A DNA stretch of 37,545 nt from Acidobacteriaceae bacterium (lineage in GTDB: Bacteria; Acidobacteriota; Terriglobia; Terriglobales; Acidobacteriaceae), in contig PLHW01000061.1 in assembly GCA_003139095.1 (NCBI GenBank), positions 1-37,545 of the forward strand. The letters run 5' to 3'. Both the position numbers and the translations under genes were made by a program. Shown piece after piece: positions 16,147 through 24,587 of the stretch. The notes beneath the pieces are model-generated. The model did not search any database. It worked only from the letters and a program-made list of their open reading frames with translations, and was not told where the DNA came from. Position 1 is the first letter of the stretch. Every line of letters begins with the position of its first letter.

Positions 16147-16235
16147 AATCGGCGTGATACAGCCTCGCGCATAAGTCAAGCTCCACAAAGAACTTATCCC
16201 CGGTCGGCTTTCTGCGATACGATGGCGCGAGGCCA

Positions 16236-16853
16236 ATGACTTCCTTCCCGATCCTCCTCCGGCTTGAAGGTCGCACCTGCGTAGTCGTCGGCGCGGGACG
16301 AATTGCGGCAGCGAAAACGGCAGGGTTGCTGCGCCACGGAGCGCAAGTCGTTGTCGTGGCCCCGAAGGCGGTCTCCTGGATTCGCGACAAATCGCGGTCG
16401 GGCGAACTGGTTTGGCGTCCTCGGACATTTACTGCCCGTGATGTGCGCAGTGCATTTCTCGTCGTAGCCGCTACGAATTCCGTGGCAGTCAACCACCATG
16501 TGTTTCTCGCTTGCCGGACCCACCGCGTTCTCTGCAACGTGGTGGACGACCCCGAGCACTGCGACTTCTTTTATCCCGCCGTGGTGCGACGTGGAGCGTT
16601 GCAGATCGCGATCTCCACCGACGGACAAAGTCCTGCCCTGGCGGCTCGACTGCGCAAGGAAATGGAATGGCAATTCGGGCCGGAATGGGCGCCCTTTTTG
16701 GAGCACATTGGAAGGCTCCGGCAACAGCTTCAGAGTGCAAAGCTGCCTCTGAAGAGAAAGCGTGAACAACTTGCGCAGCTCGCCGGGCCGAGAGCATTTC
16801 TTGACTTTCAACGGCGGCGCCGCGCAGCTCGCCGGGGAAAGCGCCGATCCTGA
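16236..16853 (+). CDS. Precorrin-2 dehydrogenase / sirohydrochlorin ferrochelatase (CysG N-terminal type, Met8p-like)
   Basis: A 205-residue protein with an N-terminal Rossmann fold (VVVGAGRIAAAKTAGLL) that would oxidise precorrin-2 with NAD and then insert iron to give siroheme. The segments FLVVAATNS, VLCNVVDDPEHCDFFYPAVVRRG and IAISTDGQSPALAARLRKEME are family signatures; the aspartate in NVVDD is the residue linked to dehydrogenase and chelatase chemistry. It ends in a lysine- and arginine-rich tail. It is transcribed away from dsrA across a shared operator and complements cobA at the other end of the dsr operon. Confidence 0.9.
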   Translation: MTSFPILLRLEGRTCVVVGAGRIAAAKTAGLLRHGAQVVVVAPKAVSWIRDKSRSGELVWRPRTFTARDVRSAFLVVAATNSVAVNHHVFLACRTHRVLCNVVDDPEHCDFFYPAVVRRGALQIAISTDGQSPALAARLRKEMEWQFGPEWAPFLEHIGRLRQQLQSAKLPLKRKREQLAQLAGPRAFLDFQRRRRAARRGKRRS

Positions 16854-17101
16854 CAGGCAAATTGTCGAACAGACGAATTCTTCGAACCCTCTGATTTCAC
16901 AAATCCCTATATATCTTGATGTCGATTGACAGGGCCGGCAGAAACGCGATCATGTGCAGAAACGGGAATCGCTACGTCCGTTTGTAGGGGATTTTCACAA
17001 GCTGTGCCAACTTTCTCAGCTTATAGTCATGACTGTATCCATTAAGTCAAGAATGCACTTCATGGTTGCGCAAATTTTTCCGCCGGGAGATGAGAAGTTC
17101 C
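16854..17101 (+). other. Intergenic region before the first gas vesicle operon
   Basis: No gene was seen. A TTGACA hexamer lies at 16925-16930 but has no good -10 partner. A TATAGT hexamer lies at 17022-17027 without a -35 at normal spacing. The overlapping sequence AGTCATGACT (17025-17034) is a perfect 10-base palindrome. A promoter for the operon starting at 17102 probably lies here, but I cannot place it. Confidence 0.4.
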
Positions 17102-17572
17102 ATGCCTGAACCCGGCTCGACAAACCGAGTGGTTGTGCAAACTGGCCAGTTGAGCGTGCGCACCGTCCGTACCCTCCCGGGTTCGCCATTGGCGGTGTTT
17201 CGAGCCTGGACCACACCGTCGATTATGAAGAAGTGGTTTCATACGGGGCCGGAGTGGACTACCCCGACGGCGGAGGTGGATCTCCGGGTAGGCGGGCATT
17301 ACCGGATCGCCATGCAAGATGCGGCGGGCAAGACTTACTCCTACAGCGGGCGCTATCAGGAAGTCATCGAGCCGCGGAGCCTGGCTTTCACTTGGGCGCC
17401 CTATGGCGACTTAGTGGTCGAGACGCTGGTGGTTGTGCAGTTTCGCCCGGGTCTGGCCGGCTCGAACACTGAGTTAGGACTCAGCCATTTGGGCTTGCTT
17501 CACGAACAGATGCGCGACGACCATGAGGCCGTGTGGAACATTTACCTTGACCGGCTCGAGGAGACGCTATGA
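17102..17572 (+). CDS. SRPBCC (AHSA1-type) small ligand-binding domain protein
   Basis: A 156-residue helix-grip protein. The pattern SVRTVRTLPGSPLAVFRAWTTP..MKKWF, then VGGHYRIAM and SGRYQEVIEPRSLAFTW, and the C-terminal HEAVWNIYLDRLEETL is that of the activator of Hsp90 ATPase homologue 1-like family, which binds hydrophobic ligands. GAGAAG four bases upstream favours ATG 17102; an ATG at 17090 is also possible. It overlaps the next gene as ATGA. Its inclusion in a gas vesicle operon is unexpected; a sensing or chaperone role is only a guess. Confidence 0.8.
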   Translation: MPEPGSTNRVVVQTGQLSVRTVRTLPGSPLAVFRAWTTPSIMKKWFHTGPEWTTPTAEVDLRVGGHYRIAMQDAAGKTYSYSGRYQEVIEPRSLAFTWAPYGDLVVETLVVVQFRPGLAGSNTELGLSHLGLLHEQMRDDHEAVWNIYLDRLEETL

Positions 17573-18219
17573 GCCCGTCGCCCGAGGGCGCAGTTTCCCC
17601 CGGCAAGAGGGTTCTCATCTGCATCCCGATCATTCATACGCAAGCCGACATGGGGGGACTGAACGAGCCGATCCAGCGCTTGAAGGTCAAGAAGCTGGGG
17701 AAAAAAATCTGGGAGCGGAACCTCGAACTGCTGAACAATTTCTGGACCGAAATCGAGCAGGCCACGGAGAAACTTGCGCCTCCCTTCGAGAAGATCCGAC
17801 TTTATCAGGATGGGTTACCGGTGTGCGACCACGAACGGCAGATCGTTGCCGAGCTGGCGCAGGCGGGGAGCCGCAACCATCAACTGCTGCTGAAGCTGCA
17901 ACAAAAGGGCGCGCTCCTAATGGGCAGCGAGTCGGCCGAACTTTTGGTCGAAGAATATCAACTGGTGAAGCAGGTTTTTGCCGAAGGAATGACCAGAGGC
18001 TCCGCCCAGCCGGCGGCACAGGGGAAGACTTTGCAGGATTCGTTGCTCAAACGCCGTGACCAATTTATCGCCCGCCGCATCAGCCAGACGCTGCTTGCCG
18101 GGGAAACCGGTTTGCTCTTTGTCGGGGTGCTGCATGCCGTGGAGCCCTGGCTCGACAAGGATATCGAGGTGGTTCGCCCGGTTCGCCCCACCCTGAAGAG
18201 CGGCGTGAGACCATCGTGA
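17569..18219 (+). CDS. Unrecognised protein of the gas vesicle regulatory operon
   Basis: A 216-residue soluble protein, KRVLICIPIIHTQADMGGL near the N-terminus, then a long helical middle. The C-terminal segment RRDQFIARRISQTLLAGETGLLFVGVLHAVEPWL resembles the RD-x-x-A-x-x-I ... G-x-x-H arrangement of TraB-like domains, but this similarity is weak and by eye. It overlaps the SRPBCC gene by four bases and the sigma-54 activator gene as GTGA, so the three are co-translated. A Serratia gas vesicle locus also has unknown genes near its NtrC-type regulator; I cannot say whether this is one of them. Confidence 0.72.
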   Translation: MSPSPEGAVSPGKRVLICIPIIHTQADMGGLNEPIQRLKVKKLGKKIWERNLELLNNFWTEIEQATEKLAPPFEKIRLYQDGLPVCDHERQIVAELAQAGSRNHQLLLKLQQKGALLMGSESAELLVEEYQLVKQVFAEGMTRGSAQPAAQGKTLQDSLLKRRDQFIARRISQTLLAGETGLLFVGVLHAVEPWLDKDIEVVRPVRPTLKSGVRPS

Positions 18220-19649
18220 GCGCTGCGGGAAACAAAGTTCTGATCGTGGACGGCCAGGACGGCATTTGCGCCGTGTTATCGGAGTATTTGAAAAGCGAGG
18301 GAATGGTTCCCGTAGTGGCGCACACGGCAAAAGCCGCCCTGGAAAAAGTGCGCACCGGCGCGCCCGACTTGCTGATCGTGGATGCGGAACTGCCGGATAT
18401 GGGCGGCATCGAGGCGATGAAGGCGGCGAAGGATCTGGTCGAGGATCTGCCCACGATCGTGGTGGCGGGCAATCCCAATATCCGGGAGGCGGTCGCCGCC
18501 ATCCAGGCCGGGGCGCACGGCTACCTGGAGAAGCCACTGAAGCACCACGAGGTGCTGCGGGTGGTTTTTCGCGCCTTGAACGAGAGCGCGCTGCAACGCA
18601 AACTGCGGCGGCTGTCGGCGCAGGCGGAAGACGCGGCTTCTCTGCGCGAGTCGATGGGGCCGAGCCAGGCAGTGACGCGCTTGGCGGCCGAGGTGGCACG
18701 GGTCGCCAAGACCAACTTCAGCGTTTTGATTTTGGGAGAAACCGGGTCGGGAAAGGACCTGGTGGCGGGCGCCATCCACCGGCTGAGCGCGCGCGCACAC
18801 GGACCGTTCGTGGCGGTCGATTGCGGAGCCATTCCGGAAACGCTCATCGAGGGCGAATTGTTCGGCTACGAAAAAGGAGCCTTCACCGGGGCGGATAAGC
18901 AGAAGTCCGGTAAGTTCGAAATGGCGGGGGGTGGGACCTTCTTCCTCGACGAAGTCTGCAATATGCCGCTGGCGTCGCAAGCCAAACTTCTCCGCGTGTT
19001 GCAGGATAAAACCATTCACCGCATTGGCAGCACGCGTCCGATCGACGTGGACGTGCGGGTTCTGGCGGCCAGCAATCGGGATCTGCGCGAGTTGACGGAG
19101 GCCGAAGCGGGATCGTTCCGGCGCGACGTTTACTTCCGCTTGAACGAATTCACCATCCAAGTTCCGCCCTTGCGGGAGCGCCGCGAAGACATTTTGTACT
19201 TGGCGAAGCGCTTTGTCGATCTCACCAATGTCGAGTTGCAAAAAGAGGTGCGGAACTTCACTCAGCCGGCGGTCGATCGTCTGCTGGGCTACCCGTGGCC
19301 GGGCAACGTGCGGCAGCTTCGTTCCATGATCCGGCGGGCGGTGCTGCTGACCGAGGACACGATCGGGGAACAGCACCTGGCCTTCGACGATGCCCGGCCG
19401 GCGGCGCCGGGGGAGATCGAGGGCGCGCGGAGTGTCGAGATTCCGCCGCAGCGCGACTGTTCGCTGAAGGAAATCGTGCAGCACAACACGGCGCTCGTCG
19501 AGCGCCAGATCCTGAGCCACGTGTTGCGCCAAACCGGGGGCAATAAAGCCGAAGCCGCCCGCTTGCTGCACATCGACTACAAAACCATTCATCTGAAAAT
19601 CAAGGTGTATGGCTTGCAAACCCCGAGACACAGAAAAGGAGATTTCTAA
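18216..19649 (+). CDS. NtrC-family sigma-54 activator (GvrA-like)
   Basis: A 477-residue response regulator with three domains. The receiver domain has the phospho-acceptor Asp56 in LLIVDAELPD and the conserved lysine in EKPLKHHE. The AAA+ domain has Walker A GETGSGKD at residues 174-181, the sigma-54 contact loop GAFTGA at 221-226, a Walker B region GGTFFLDEVCNMP and R-finger region RRDVYFRLNEF. A Fis-type helix-turn-helix near the end reads GGNKAEAARLLHIDYKTIHLKIKVYGL. It starts with GTG at 18216 overlapping the previous stop. No histidine kinase is seen nearby. It probably activates the sigma-54 promoter at 24189-24204 (inference). Confidence 0.93.
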   Translation: MSAAGNKVLIVDGQDGICAVLSEYLKSEGMVPVVAHTAKAALEKVRTGAPDLLIVDAELPDMGGIEAMKAAKDLVEDLPTIVVAGNPNIREAVAAIQAGAHGYLEKPLKHHEVLRVVFRALNESALQRKLRRLSAQAEDAASLRESMGPSQAVTRLAAEVARVAKTNFSVLILGETGSGKDLVAGAIHRLSARAHGPFVAVDCGAIPETLIEGELFGYEKGAFTGADKQKSGKFEMAGGGTFFLDEVCNMPLASQAKLLRVLQDKTIHRIGSTRPIDVDVRVLAASNRDLRELTEAEAGSFRRDVYFRLNEFTIQVPPLRERREDILYLAKRFVDLTNVELQKEVRNFTQPAVDRLLGYPWPGNVRQLRSMIRRAVLLTEDTIGEQHLAFDDARPAAPGEIEGARSVEIPPQRDCSLKEIVQHNTALVERQILSHVLRQTGGNKAEAARLLHIDYKTIHLKIKVYGLQTPRHRKGDF

Positions 19650-20167
19650 TGGAAAAAGGAAAAGACAAAAGCGCGCAATTTGGCATGGGAGGCAATCTTG
19701 GAGGAATCCTGAAAGGCTTGGGAGACCTGGTGGAAAAACTCGGCGAACTGGAAAAACGCGGCGGGATGTCGGAGACCGGCGAGATTCGCGGAGAGGGCGA
19801 TAAGGTCCGCGGCATCTACGGATTTTCGGTGAAGGTGGGATTGGGTGACCAGGGGCCGCGCATCGAGCCCTTCGGGAACATCCGCCGCGACGCCGATTCC
19901 GGGCGGACCGAGGTCCAGGAAGTCCGCGAACCGATGGTGGACGTGTTCGAGGAAGAGGATCACGTTCTGGTACTGGCGGAGTTGCCCGGCATTGGCAAAG
20001 ACGACGTCAAGATCGAGTTGAAGGACGACGTCCTCACGATTGTGGCCGAACACGGCGAGAAAAAATATCGCAAGGAAGTTCTGCTGCCTTACGCTGTCGC
20101 GAAAGAAAAGACGCAGATTGCGTGCAACAACGGAGTGCTGGAAATCAAGTGCTTTAAACAGCCCTAG
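19649..20167 (+). CDS. gvpH: GvpH, Hsp20-family gas vesicle protein
   Basis: A 172-residue protein whose C-terminal half is an alpha-crystallin domain: EPMVDVFEEEDHVLVLAELPGIGKDDVKI, then LKDDVLTIVA and a closing NNGVLEIKC strand. The N-terminal half has the glycine-rich GGNLGGILKGLGDLVEKLGEL segment typical of GvpH proteins. It is thought to act as a chaperone or regulator during gas vesicle assembly. AGGAG precedes the ATG, which overlaps the previous stop codon by one base (TAATG). Confidence 0.88.
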   Translation: MEKGKDKSAQFGMGGNLGGILKGLGDLVEKLGELEKRGGMSETGEIRGEGDKVRGIYGFSVKVGLGDQGPRIEPFGNIRRDADSGRTEVQEVREPMVDVFEEEDHVLVLAELPGIGKDDVKIELKDDVLTIVAEHGEKKYRKEVLLPYAVAKEKTQIACNNGVLEIKCFKQP

Positions 20168-20185
20168 CGGGTGCGGGGAGGCGCC

Positions 20186-22309
20186 GTGAAAATGGACGCG
20201 AAAACGCTCAAGCTCAAAGTCAGCGAAGCGCTCAGCAAGGATGTGGGCCGGGCCTACGCCCGCATGGGGCCGGAAGACATGTCCGAGCTCGGGGTCGAGA
20301 TCGGCGGCATTGTGGAAGCCGCGGGCAAGACGAAAGCGGTCTGCAAGGCCATGCCGGCTTACAAGGAGATGCGCGGGCAATCTCGGATTCAACTGGACGG
20401 CCTGACCCGCGAGAATGCCGGAGTCGGGCTCGACGAGCACGTGCAGGTGCGCCCGATCGCCTGCCCGGCGGCGGAGCGGGTGGTGCTGGTTCCGACCAAC
20501 GTGGTTCCGTCCGAGCGCGACATGGCATACATTGGCAGCCGTCTGGACGGCCTGCCCGTGGCCGCCGAGAACCGCATCCGGGCGGTGCTGTTTGGAGCGC
20601 GCTGGGCGGATTTCAAAGTGGAAAGCACGGTGCCGAAGGGCCCGGTGATCATCGGCCCGGGGACCGAACTACTGATCTCGAAACTTAAGACGCAGCCGGT
20701 GGCCGAGCGGGCGATTTCCTACGAGGACATTGGCGGGCTGAGGCCGCACCTGATCCGAATCCGGGAGATGATCGAGCTGCCGCTGCGTTACCCCGAAGTT
20801 TTCGAGCGGCTGGGCATCGACGCGCCCAAGGGCGTGCTGCTCTACGGGCCTCCGGGATGCGGCAAGACGCTGATCGCGCGCGCCATCGCGCACGAGACGC
20901 AGGCGAATTTCTTTTCCGTGAGCGGACCGGAAGTGATCCACAAGTTTTATGGCGAAAGCGAAGCCCACCTGCGCAAGATTTTCGAGGAGGCTGGACGCAA
21001 GGCGCCGAGCATTATCTTTCTCGACGAACTCGATGCCATCGCGCCCCGCCGCGACCAGGTTGTCGGCGAAGTGGAGAAGCGGGTGGTCGCGCAGCTGCTG
21101 GCGCTGATGGACGGGCTGGCGAAACGGAACAAGGTGATCGTGATTGGCGCCACCAATCTTCCGAACGTGCTCGATCCCGCCTTGCGCCGTCCGGGGCGTT
21201 TTGACCGCGAGATATCCATTCCGATTCCCGACCGGCACGGACGCCGCGAGATCCTGGAGATTCACAGCCGCGGCATGCCGCTCGAGGAAAAAGTCGATCT
21301 GGTGCGCCTCGGCGACATCACCCACGGCTTTGTCGGGGCGGACCTGGAGGCGCTGTGCCGCGAATCGGCCATGCTCTGTCTGCGCCGCATCATGCCCGAC
21401 GTGGACTTTGGCCTGGCGCGCATCCCCTACGACCAACTGGCCAAGCTGGAAGTCAAGATGGACGACTTCCTCTCGGCGTTGCAAGCCATCGAGCCTTCGG
21501 CGATGCGTGAGGTGTTTGTCGAAGTCCCCAACGTAAGCTGGGAGGATGTCGGAGGGCTCGCCGAGACCAAGGCCCGGCTGATCGAAGCGGTCGAGTGGCC
21601 GCTCGAATATCCCGGCCTCTTCACCGAGGCGGGGATTCGTCCGCCGAAAGGCATTCTGCTCTCGGGACCGCCCGGTTGCGGGAAGACGCTCCTTGCCAAA
21701 GCCATTGCCAGCGAAACGGGCGTCAACTTCATTTCCATCAAAGGCCCGGAATTGCTTTCGAAGTACGTCGGCGAATCGGAGAAGGCGGTGCGCGAAATTT
21801 TCCGTAAGGCGAGACAGGCTGCGCCCTGCATCATCTTCTTCGACGAGATCGACGCGCTGGTACCGAGCCGGAGCGGGGGCGGTTCCGATTCGCACACTTC
21901 GGAGCGCGTCCTCAGCCAGTTTCTTACCGAGCTGGACGGAGTGGAAGAGTTGCGCGGAGTGCTGGTGCTCGGAGCGACCAACCGGGTGGATATGCTGGAC
22001 CCGGCCATTGTCCGTCCCGGCCGCTTCGACGAGATCGTGGAAATTCCGCTGCCCGACGAAACCGGGCGCGGCGAAATTTTCCGCATCCAGTTGCGCGGCA
22101 AACCTGTGAGCGCGGAAGTCAGCGCGCTGAATTTGGGATCGCGAAGCGAAGGCTACAGCGGAGCCGAAATTGCCGCCGTGTGCCATCAGGCGGCGCTGGC
22201 GGCCATTCGGCGCGCGGTTCGTGCCGGCGAAGGGCCGGCGGGCGGACACCACAAAGTCGGGATTGAGGCAGCCGATCTGGACGCGGCGTTCGAAAGCATT
22301 CGCCGGTAA
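20186..22309 (+). CDS. CDC48/p97-like double AAA ATPase in the gas vesicle operon
   Basis: A 707-residue hexameric-type unfoldase. An N-terminal CDC48 N domain (about residues 5-170) is followed by two AAA modules. D1 has Walker A GPPGCGKT at 221-228, Walker B IIFLDELDAIAPRR and RRPGRFDREI; D2 has GPPGCGKT at 494-501, IIFFDEIDALVPSR and VRPGRFDEIVEI. Both modules look catalytically complete. Such proteins are typical of archaea and appear in some bacterial gas vesicle loci. GGGGAGG at 20175-20181 supports the GTG at 20186 or the ATG at 20192. A role in building or remodelling vesicle proteins is inference. Confidence 0.9.
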   Translation: MKMDAKTLKLKVSEALSKDVGRAYARMGPEDMSELGVEIGGIVEAAGKTKAVCKAMPAYKEMRGQSRIQLDGLTRENAGVGLDEHVQVRPIACPAAERVVLVPTNVVPSERDMAYIGSRLDGLPVAAENRIRAVLFGARWADFKVESTVPKGPVIIGPGTELLISKLKTQPVAERAISYEDIGGLRPHLIRIREMIELPLRYPEVFERLGIDAPKGVLLYGPPGCGKTLIARAIAHETQANFFSVSGPEVIHKFYGESEAHLRKIFEEAGRKAPSIIFLDELDAIAPRRDQVVGEVEKRVVAQLLALMDGLAKRNKVIVIGATNLPNVLDPALRRPGRFDREISIPIPDRHGRREILEIHSRGMPLEEKVDLVRLGDITHGFVGADLEALCRESAMLCLRRIMPDVDFGLARIPYDQLAKLEVKMDDFLSALQAIEPSAMREVFVEVPNVSWEDVGGLAETKARLIEAVEWPLEYPGLFTEAGIRPPKGILLSGPPGCGKTLLAKAIASETGVNFISIKGPELLSKYVGESEKAVREIFRKARQAAPCIIFFDEIDALVPSRSGGGSDSHTSERVLSQFLTELDGVEELRGVLVLGATNRVDMLDPAIVRPGRFDEIVEIPLPDETGRGEIFRIQLRGKPVSAEVSALNLGSRSEGYSGAEIAAVCHQAALAAIRRAVRAGEGPAGGHHKVGIEAADLDAAFESIRR

Positions 22310-22331
22310 GCTTCCGGAATCGGCCGACGCG

Positions 22332-23150
22332 ATGGACAACAGCGAACTTGCGCTCTACTTATTCTGCTTTGCGCGCTCGGACCGAGTGCGGGAAGTCCAT
22401 GGGCCGGAGGCGGGCGGCCCCGGCTCTCTGGCGCTGCTTCGCTATGCTCCGGACCTGTGCGCGGTAACGGGCAAAGTCCGGCGCGAGGAGTTCGCCGGGC
22501 CGGAGGCGGAACTTAACCTGCAACAGCTGTCGTGGGTGGGGCCGCGCGCCTTGCGCCATGAGGCCGTGATTGAAGAGGTGATGGCGAGTTCTCCGGTGCT
22601 GCCGGCGCGCTTCGGCACGCTGTTTTCGTCGGCCGAGGCGCTGGCCGAATTCGCCGGCCGGCATCGCGAGACGATTACGCAATTTCTCGATCGGGTAGCC
22701 GGGCACGGAGAGTGGTCGGTGAAGGGCGTATTCGACCGCCCGCAAGCCGAGGCGTCGCTGATCTCCGCCCCGCTGGCCGCGCAACGGGAGCAGCTTTCGG
22801 CGTTGCCTCCCGGCACGCGCCATTTCGCCGAACAGCGCCTGCGCCGCGACATCGAGCGGGAATTGACGGCGTGGCTGGAGAGCGCCTGTCGCGCCCTGGC
22901 AGGCGAACTCGCAAGCCACGCGGCGGATTTCCGCGAATGCGCGGCCGGGCCAGCCGCGCCGTCCGGAAACGACGCCAGCGAAGTTCTGAATTGGGCTTTT
23001 CTGCTGCCGAACTCAGCCGTCGCCCGGTTCCAGGAGTTAGTCGAGCGGGCAAACCGGCATCATGGCTCGCGTGGATTGCGGCTCGAACTTTCCGGTCCCT
23101 GGCCACCCTATCGTTTTGTTCCCGCCTTATCCGCGGCTGGCGCCCCATGA
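22332..23150 (+). CDS. GvpF/L-family gas vesicle protein, first copy
   Basis: A 272-residue protein. Family features are the N-terminal strand ALYLFCFAR, the central block HEAVIEEVMASSPVLPARFGTLFSS and the C-terminal LELSGPWPPYRF. GvpF/L proteins are accessory proteins that bind GvpA and coat or initiate the vesicle. The start at 22332 has no strong ribosome binding site. It follows the AAA gene by 22 bases and overlaps the next gvpF/L gene as ATGA. Confidence 0.87.
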   Translation: MDNSELALYLFCFARSDRVREVHGPEAGGPGSLALLRYAPDLCAVTGKVRREEFAGPEAELNLQQLSWVGPRALRHEAVIEEVMASSPVLPARFGTLFSSAEALAEFAGRHRETITQFLDRVAGHGEWSVKGVFDRPQAEASLISAPLAAQREQLSALPPGTRHFAEQRLRRDIERELTAWLESACRALAGELASHAADFRECAAGPAAPSGNDASEVLNWAFLLPNSAVARFQELVERANRHHGSRGLRLELSGPWPPYRFVPALSAAGAP

Positions 23151-23878
23151 GCTACTTACTCTATTGCATTTTTCGCAGCCCGCCGCAATTGGAACGGGAA
23201 GCAGTTACCGGCGTCGGCGCGCAACCAGTCTCAGTAATCGAACACGATGGCCTGGGCGGCGCGATTTCCGAACTGCGCAAAGCGGACTCCGATCCCGATG
23301 TCGGGAGCGTCCTCGCCTACGAGAGCGTGGCGGAAACTTTCTTCCGCCAGCGCACGATCATTCCCATGCGCTATGGCTGCGCGGTTCACAATCGCCGGGA
23401 CTTCGGTCCCTTGATCGACAAACATCGCAAGGAGTGCGACACGCTCCTGCGGCGCCTCGAAGGCTTGGCGGAGATGGCCATCCAGGTATCAGCCAGCGGC
23501 GGCGAGGAGGACGACGAGATCTGCCTGGCGGCAATCCCGCAAACCCGCTGGCCGGACTCGAATCGGTCGGGCGCTTCGTATCTCTCCGGCAAAAAATTGT
23601 ATTACCGCGGCGCCGACCGCAAAGTCGAACGGCAAAACGAATTCGCGCAGGCCGTCTGCCGCCCACTAGCCGGGTTGTTTGTCGAGCGCAAAGTGGAACT
23701 GCCTTCTCGTGCAACGTCTCTCCTGATGCTTTACTTCCTGGTGCCGCGCTCCTCGGTCGACGCCTTTCGCGAGACCAGCCGCCGCGCTCTTCAGAATCAG
23801 TTCGAAGACGTGCGCATCAGCGGACCTTGGCCACCTTACAACTTCGCCACCTTCTCGGACGACGGGCGATTCTCGTAA
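23147..23878 (+). CDS. GvpF/L-family gas vesicle protein, second copy
   Basis: A 243-residue protein, MSYLLYCIFRSP at the start, with YESVAETFFRQRTIIPMRYG as the central family block and VRISGPWPPYNFATF at the end. It is clearly related to its neighbour and to the third copy at 26847. It has a slightly different N-terminal half and may serve another GvpA-type partner. The ATG overlaps the previous stop codon (ATGA). It ends the first gas vesicle operon; a 379-base gap follows. Confidence 0.88.
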   Translation: MSYLLYCIFRSPPQLEREAVTGVGAQPVSVIEHDGLGGAISELRKADSDPDVGSVLAYESVAETFFRQRTIIPMRYGCAVHNRRDFGPLIDKHRKECDTLLRRLEGLAEMAIQVSASGGEEDDEICLAAIPQTRWPDSNRSGASYLSGKKLYYRGADRKVERQNEFAQAVCRPLAGLFVERKVELPSRATSLLMLYFLVPRSSVDAFRETSRRALQNQFEDVRISGPWPPYNFATFSDDGRFS

Positions 23879-24257
23879 ACAGCCGATCGCCGGGCCGCGC
23901 CGCTTCCCAAACCGGCTGCGATTCCCGGTCCCGAACAACGCGAAGCCCGCAGCCCATAGCCGATTTCAGATACTGCTCCCAGCCACGCACCATTTCCCTC
24001 ATTCTAGAGGCGCGCGCACTATGGAATGAATTCCGCAATGGCCAGCGAAGCGCGGCCCCATCCATTCGCAAAATGACCTTCGTAATGTCCTAAGACGGGC
24101 TGGAACTTGTTCATAAGAATGACTGCCACTTCAGCCGAGTTAGTTAGTCATCCAAAGAACTCCGATATCCACAATCGGGCCGTCCGCTGGGAACCTGACT
24201 TGCACTGTTGTTGGCGGGGAACGGCTATAAGTTCCTTTTCAGAAAAGGAGAAACAAT
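23879..24257 (+). promoter_or_regulatory. Upstream control region of the gvpA operon
   Basis: No gene was seen in these 379 bases. It holds the sigma-54 promoter at 24189-24204. About 165 bases upstream of it lies a GGAAT-GA-ATTCC inverted repeat (24023-24034), a candidate enhancer-like site for the NtrC-type regulator, though a single short repeat is weak evidence. The 5' untranslated part ends with AAAAGGAG, a strong ribosome binding site for gvpA. Confidence 0.55.
24189..24204 (+). promoter_or_regulatory. Sigma-54 (-24/-12) promoter of gvpA
   Basis: GGGAACCTGACTTGCA has GG at 24190-24191 and GC at 24202-24203, exactly ten bases apart as sigma-54 requires. The -12 part TTGCA is a full match and the -24 part agrees at G, G, A and C. 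Transcription would start near 24215, about 43 bases before gvpA. The activator encoded at 18216 is of the matching type. Confidence 0.72.
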
Positions 24258-24476
24258 ATGGCGAAAGTCCAAAAATCGACCGACTCTTCCAGCTTAGCGG
24301 AAGTGGTCGATCGAATTCTTGACAAAGGTATCGTAATCGACATTTGGGCAAAAGTTTCGCTGGTCGGGATCGAGCTGCTGTCAGTCGAAGCCCGGGTAGT
24401 GATCGCCTCCGTCGAGACGTACCTGAAGTACGCGGAAGCCATCGGTCTGACGGCCAGCGCGGCAGCTCCAGCTTAG
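24258..24476 (+). CDS. gvpA: GvpA, major gas vesicle shell protein
   Basis: A 72-residue hydrophobic protein that forms the ribs of the gas vesicle wall. The conserved core [53 protein letters not shown] is almost complete in family terms, with two beta strands flanked by helices. The C-terminal tail is short and alanine-rich. An AAAAGGAG site lies before the ATG. As the first gene after the sigma-54 promoter, followed by a strong hairpin, it would be made in excess over downstream genes, as expected for the shell protein. Confidence 0.97.
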   Translation: MAKVQKSTDSSSLAEVVDRILDKGIVIDIWAKVSLVGIELLSVEARVVIASVETYLKYAEAIGLTASAAAPA

Positions 24477-24501
24477 CGCATGGTTGGGATGACCAAAAAC
24501 C

Positions 24502-24530
24502 AAGTGGGGGGGGCGGTTCCTGGCCCCCTT
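24502..24530 (+). terminator. Strong GC hairpin after gvpA, possible attenuator
   Basis: A run of eight G (24506-24513) faces CCCCC (24524-24528), with AAG at 24502-24504 and TT at 24529-24530 extending the stem around a bulged T. There is no T-run, so it is more likely an RNA-stabilising or partial termination structure that raises gvpA message over the downstream genes than a full terminator. Confidence 0.5.
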
Positions 24531-24587
24531 CTCCTGGCCAGATAGGGGAACTGTAGGAGCGGTGGAAACAACTTGAGGAGAATCGCA

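Noticed and set aside
16993-17009. TTGGCAC on the minus strand as a sigma-54 -24 element
   Set aside because: The partner GC is not at ten bases distance (GA is found) and no minus-strand gene lies downstream, only the end of the plus-strand siroheme gene.
18276-19631. Long antisense frame within the sigma-54 activator gene, and similar long antisense frames in the dsr and AAA genes
   Set aside because: These mirror the codon bias of the real genes in GC-rich DNA, have no motifs and lack ribosome binding sites.
24210-24232. TTGGCGGGGAACGGC just before gvpA as a sigma-54 promoter
   Set aside because: GG to GC spacing is nine bases instead of ten, and the element at 24189-24204 fits much better.
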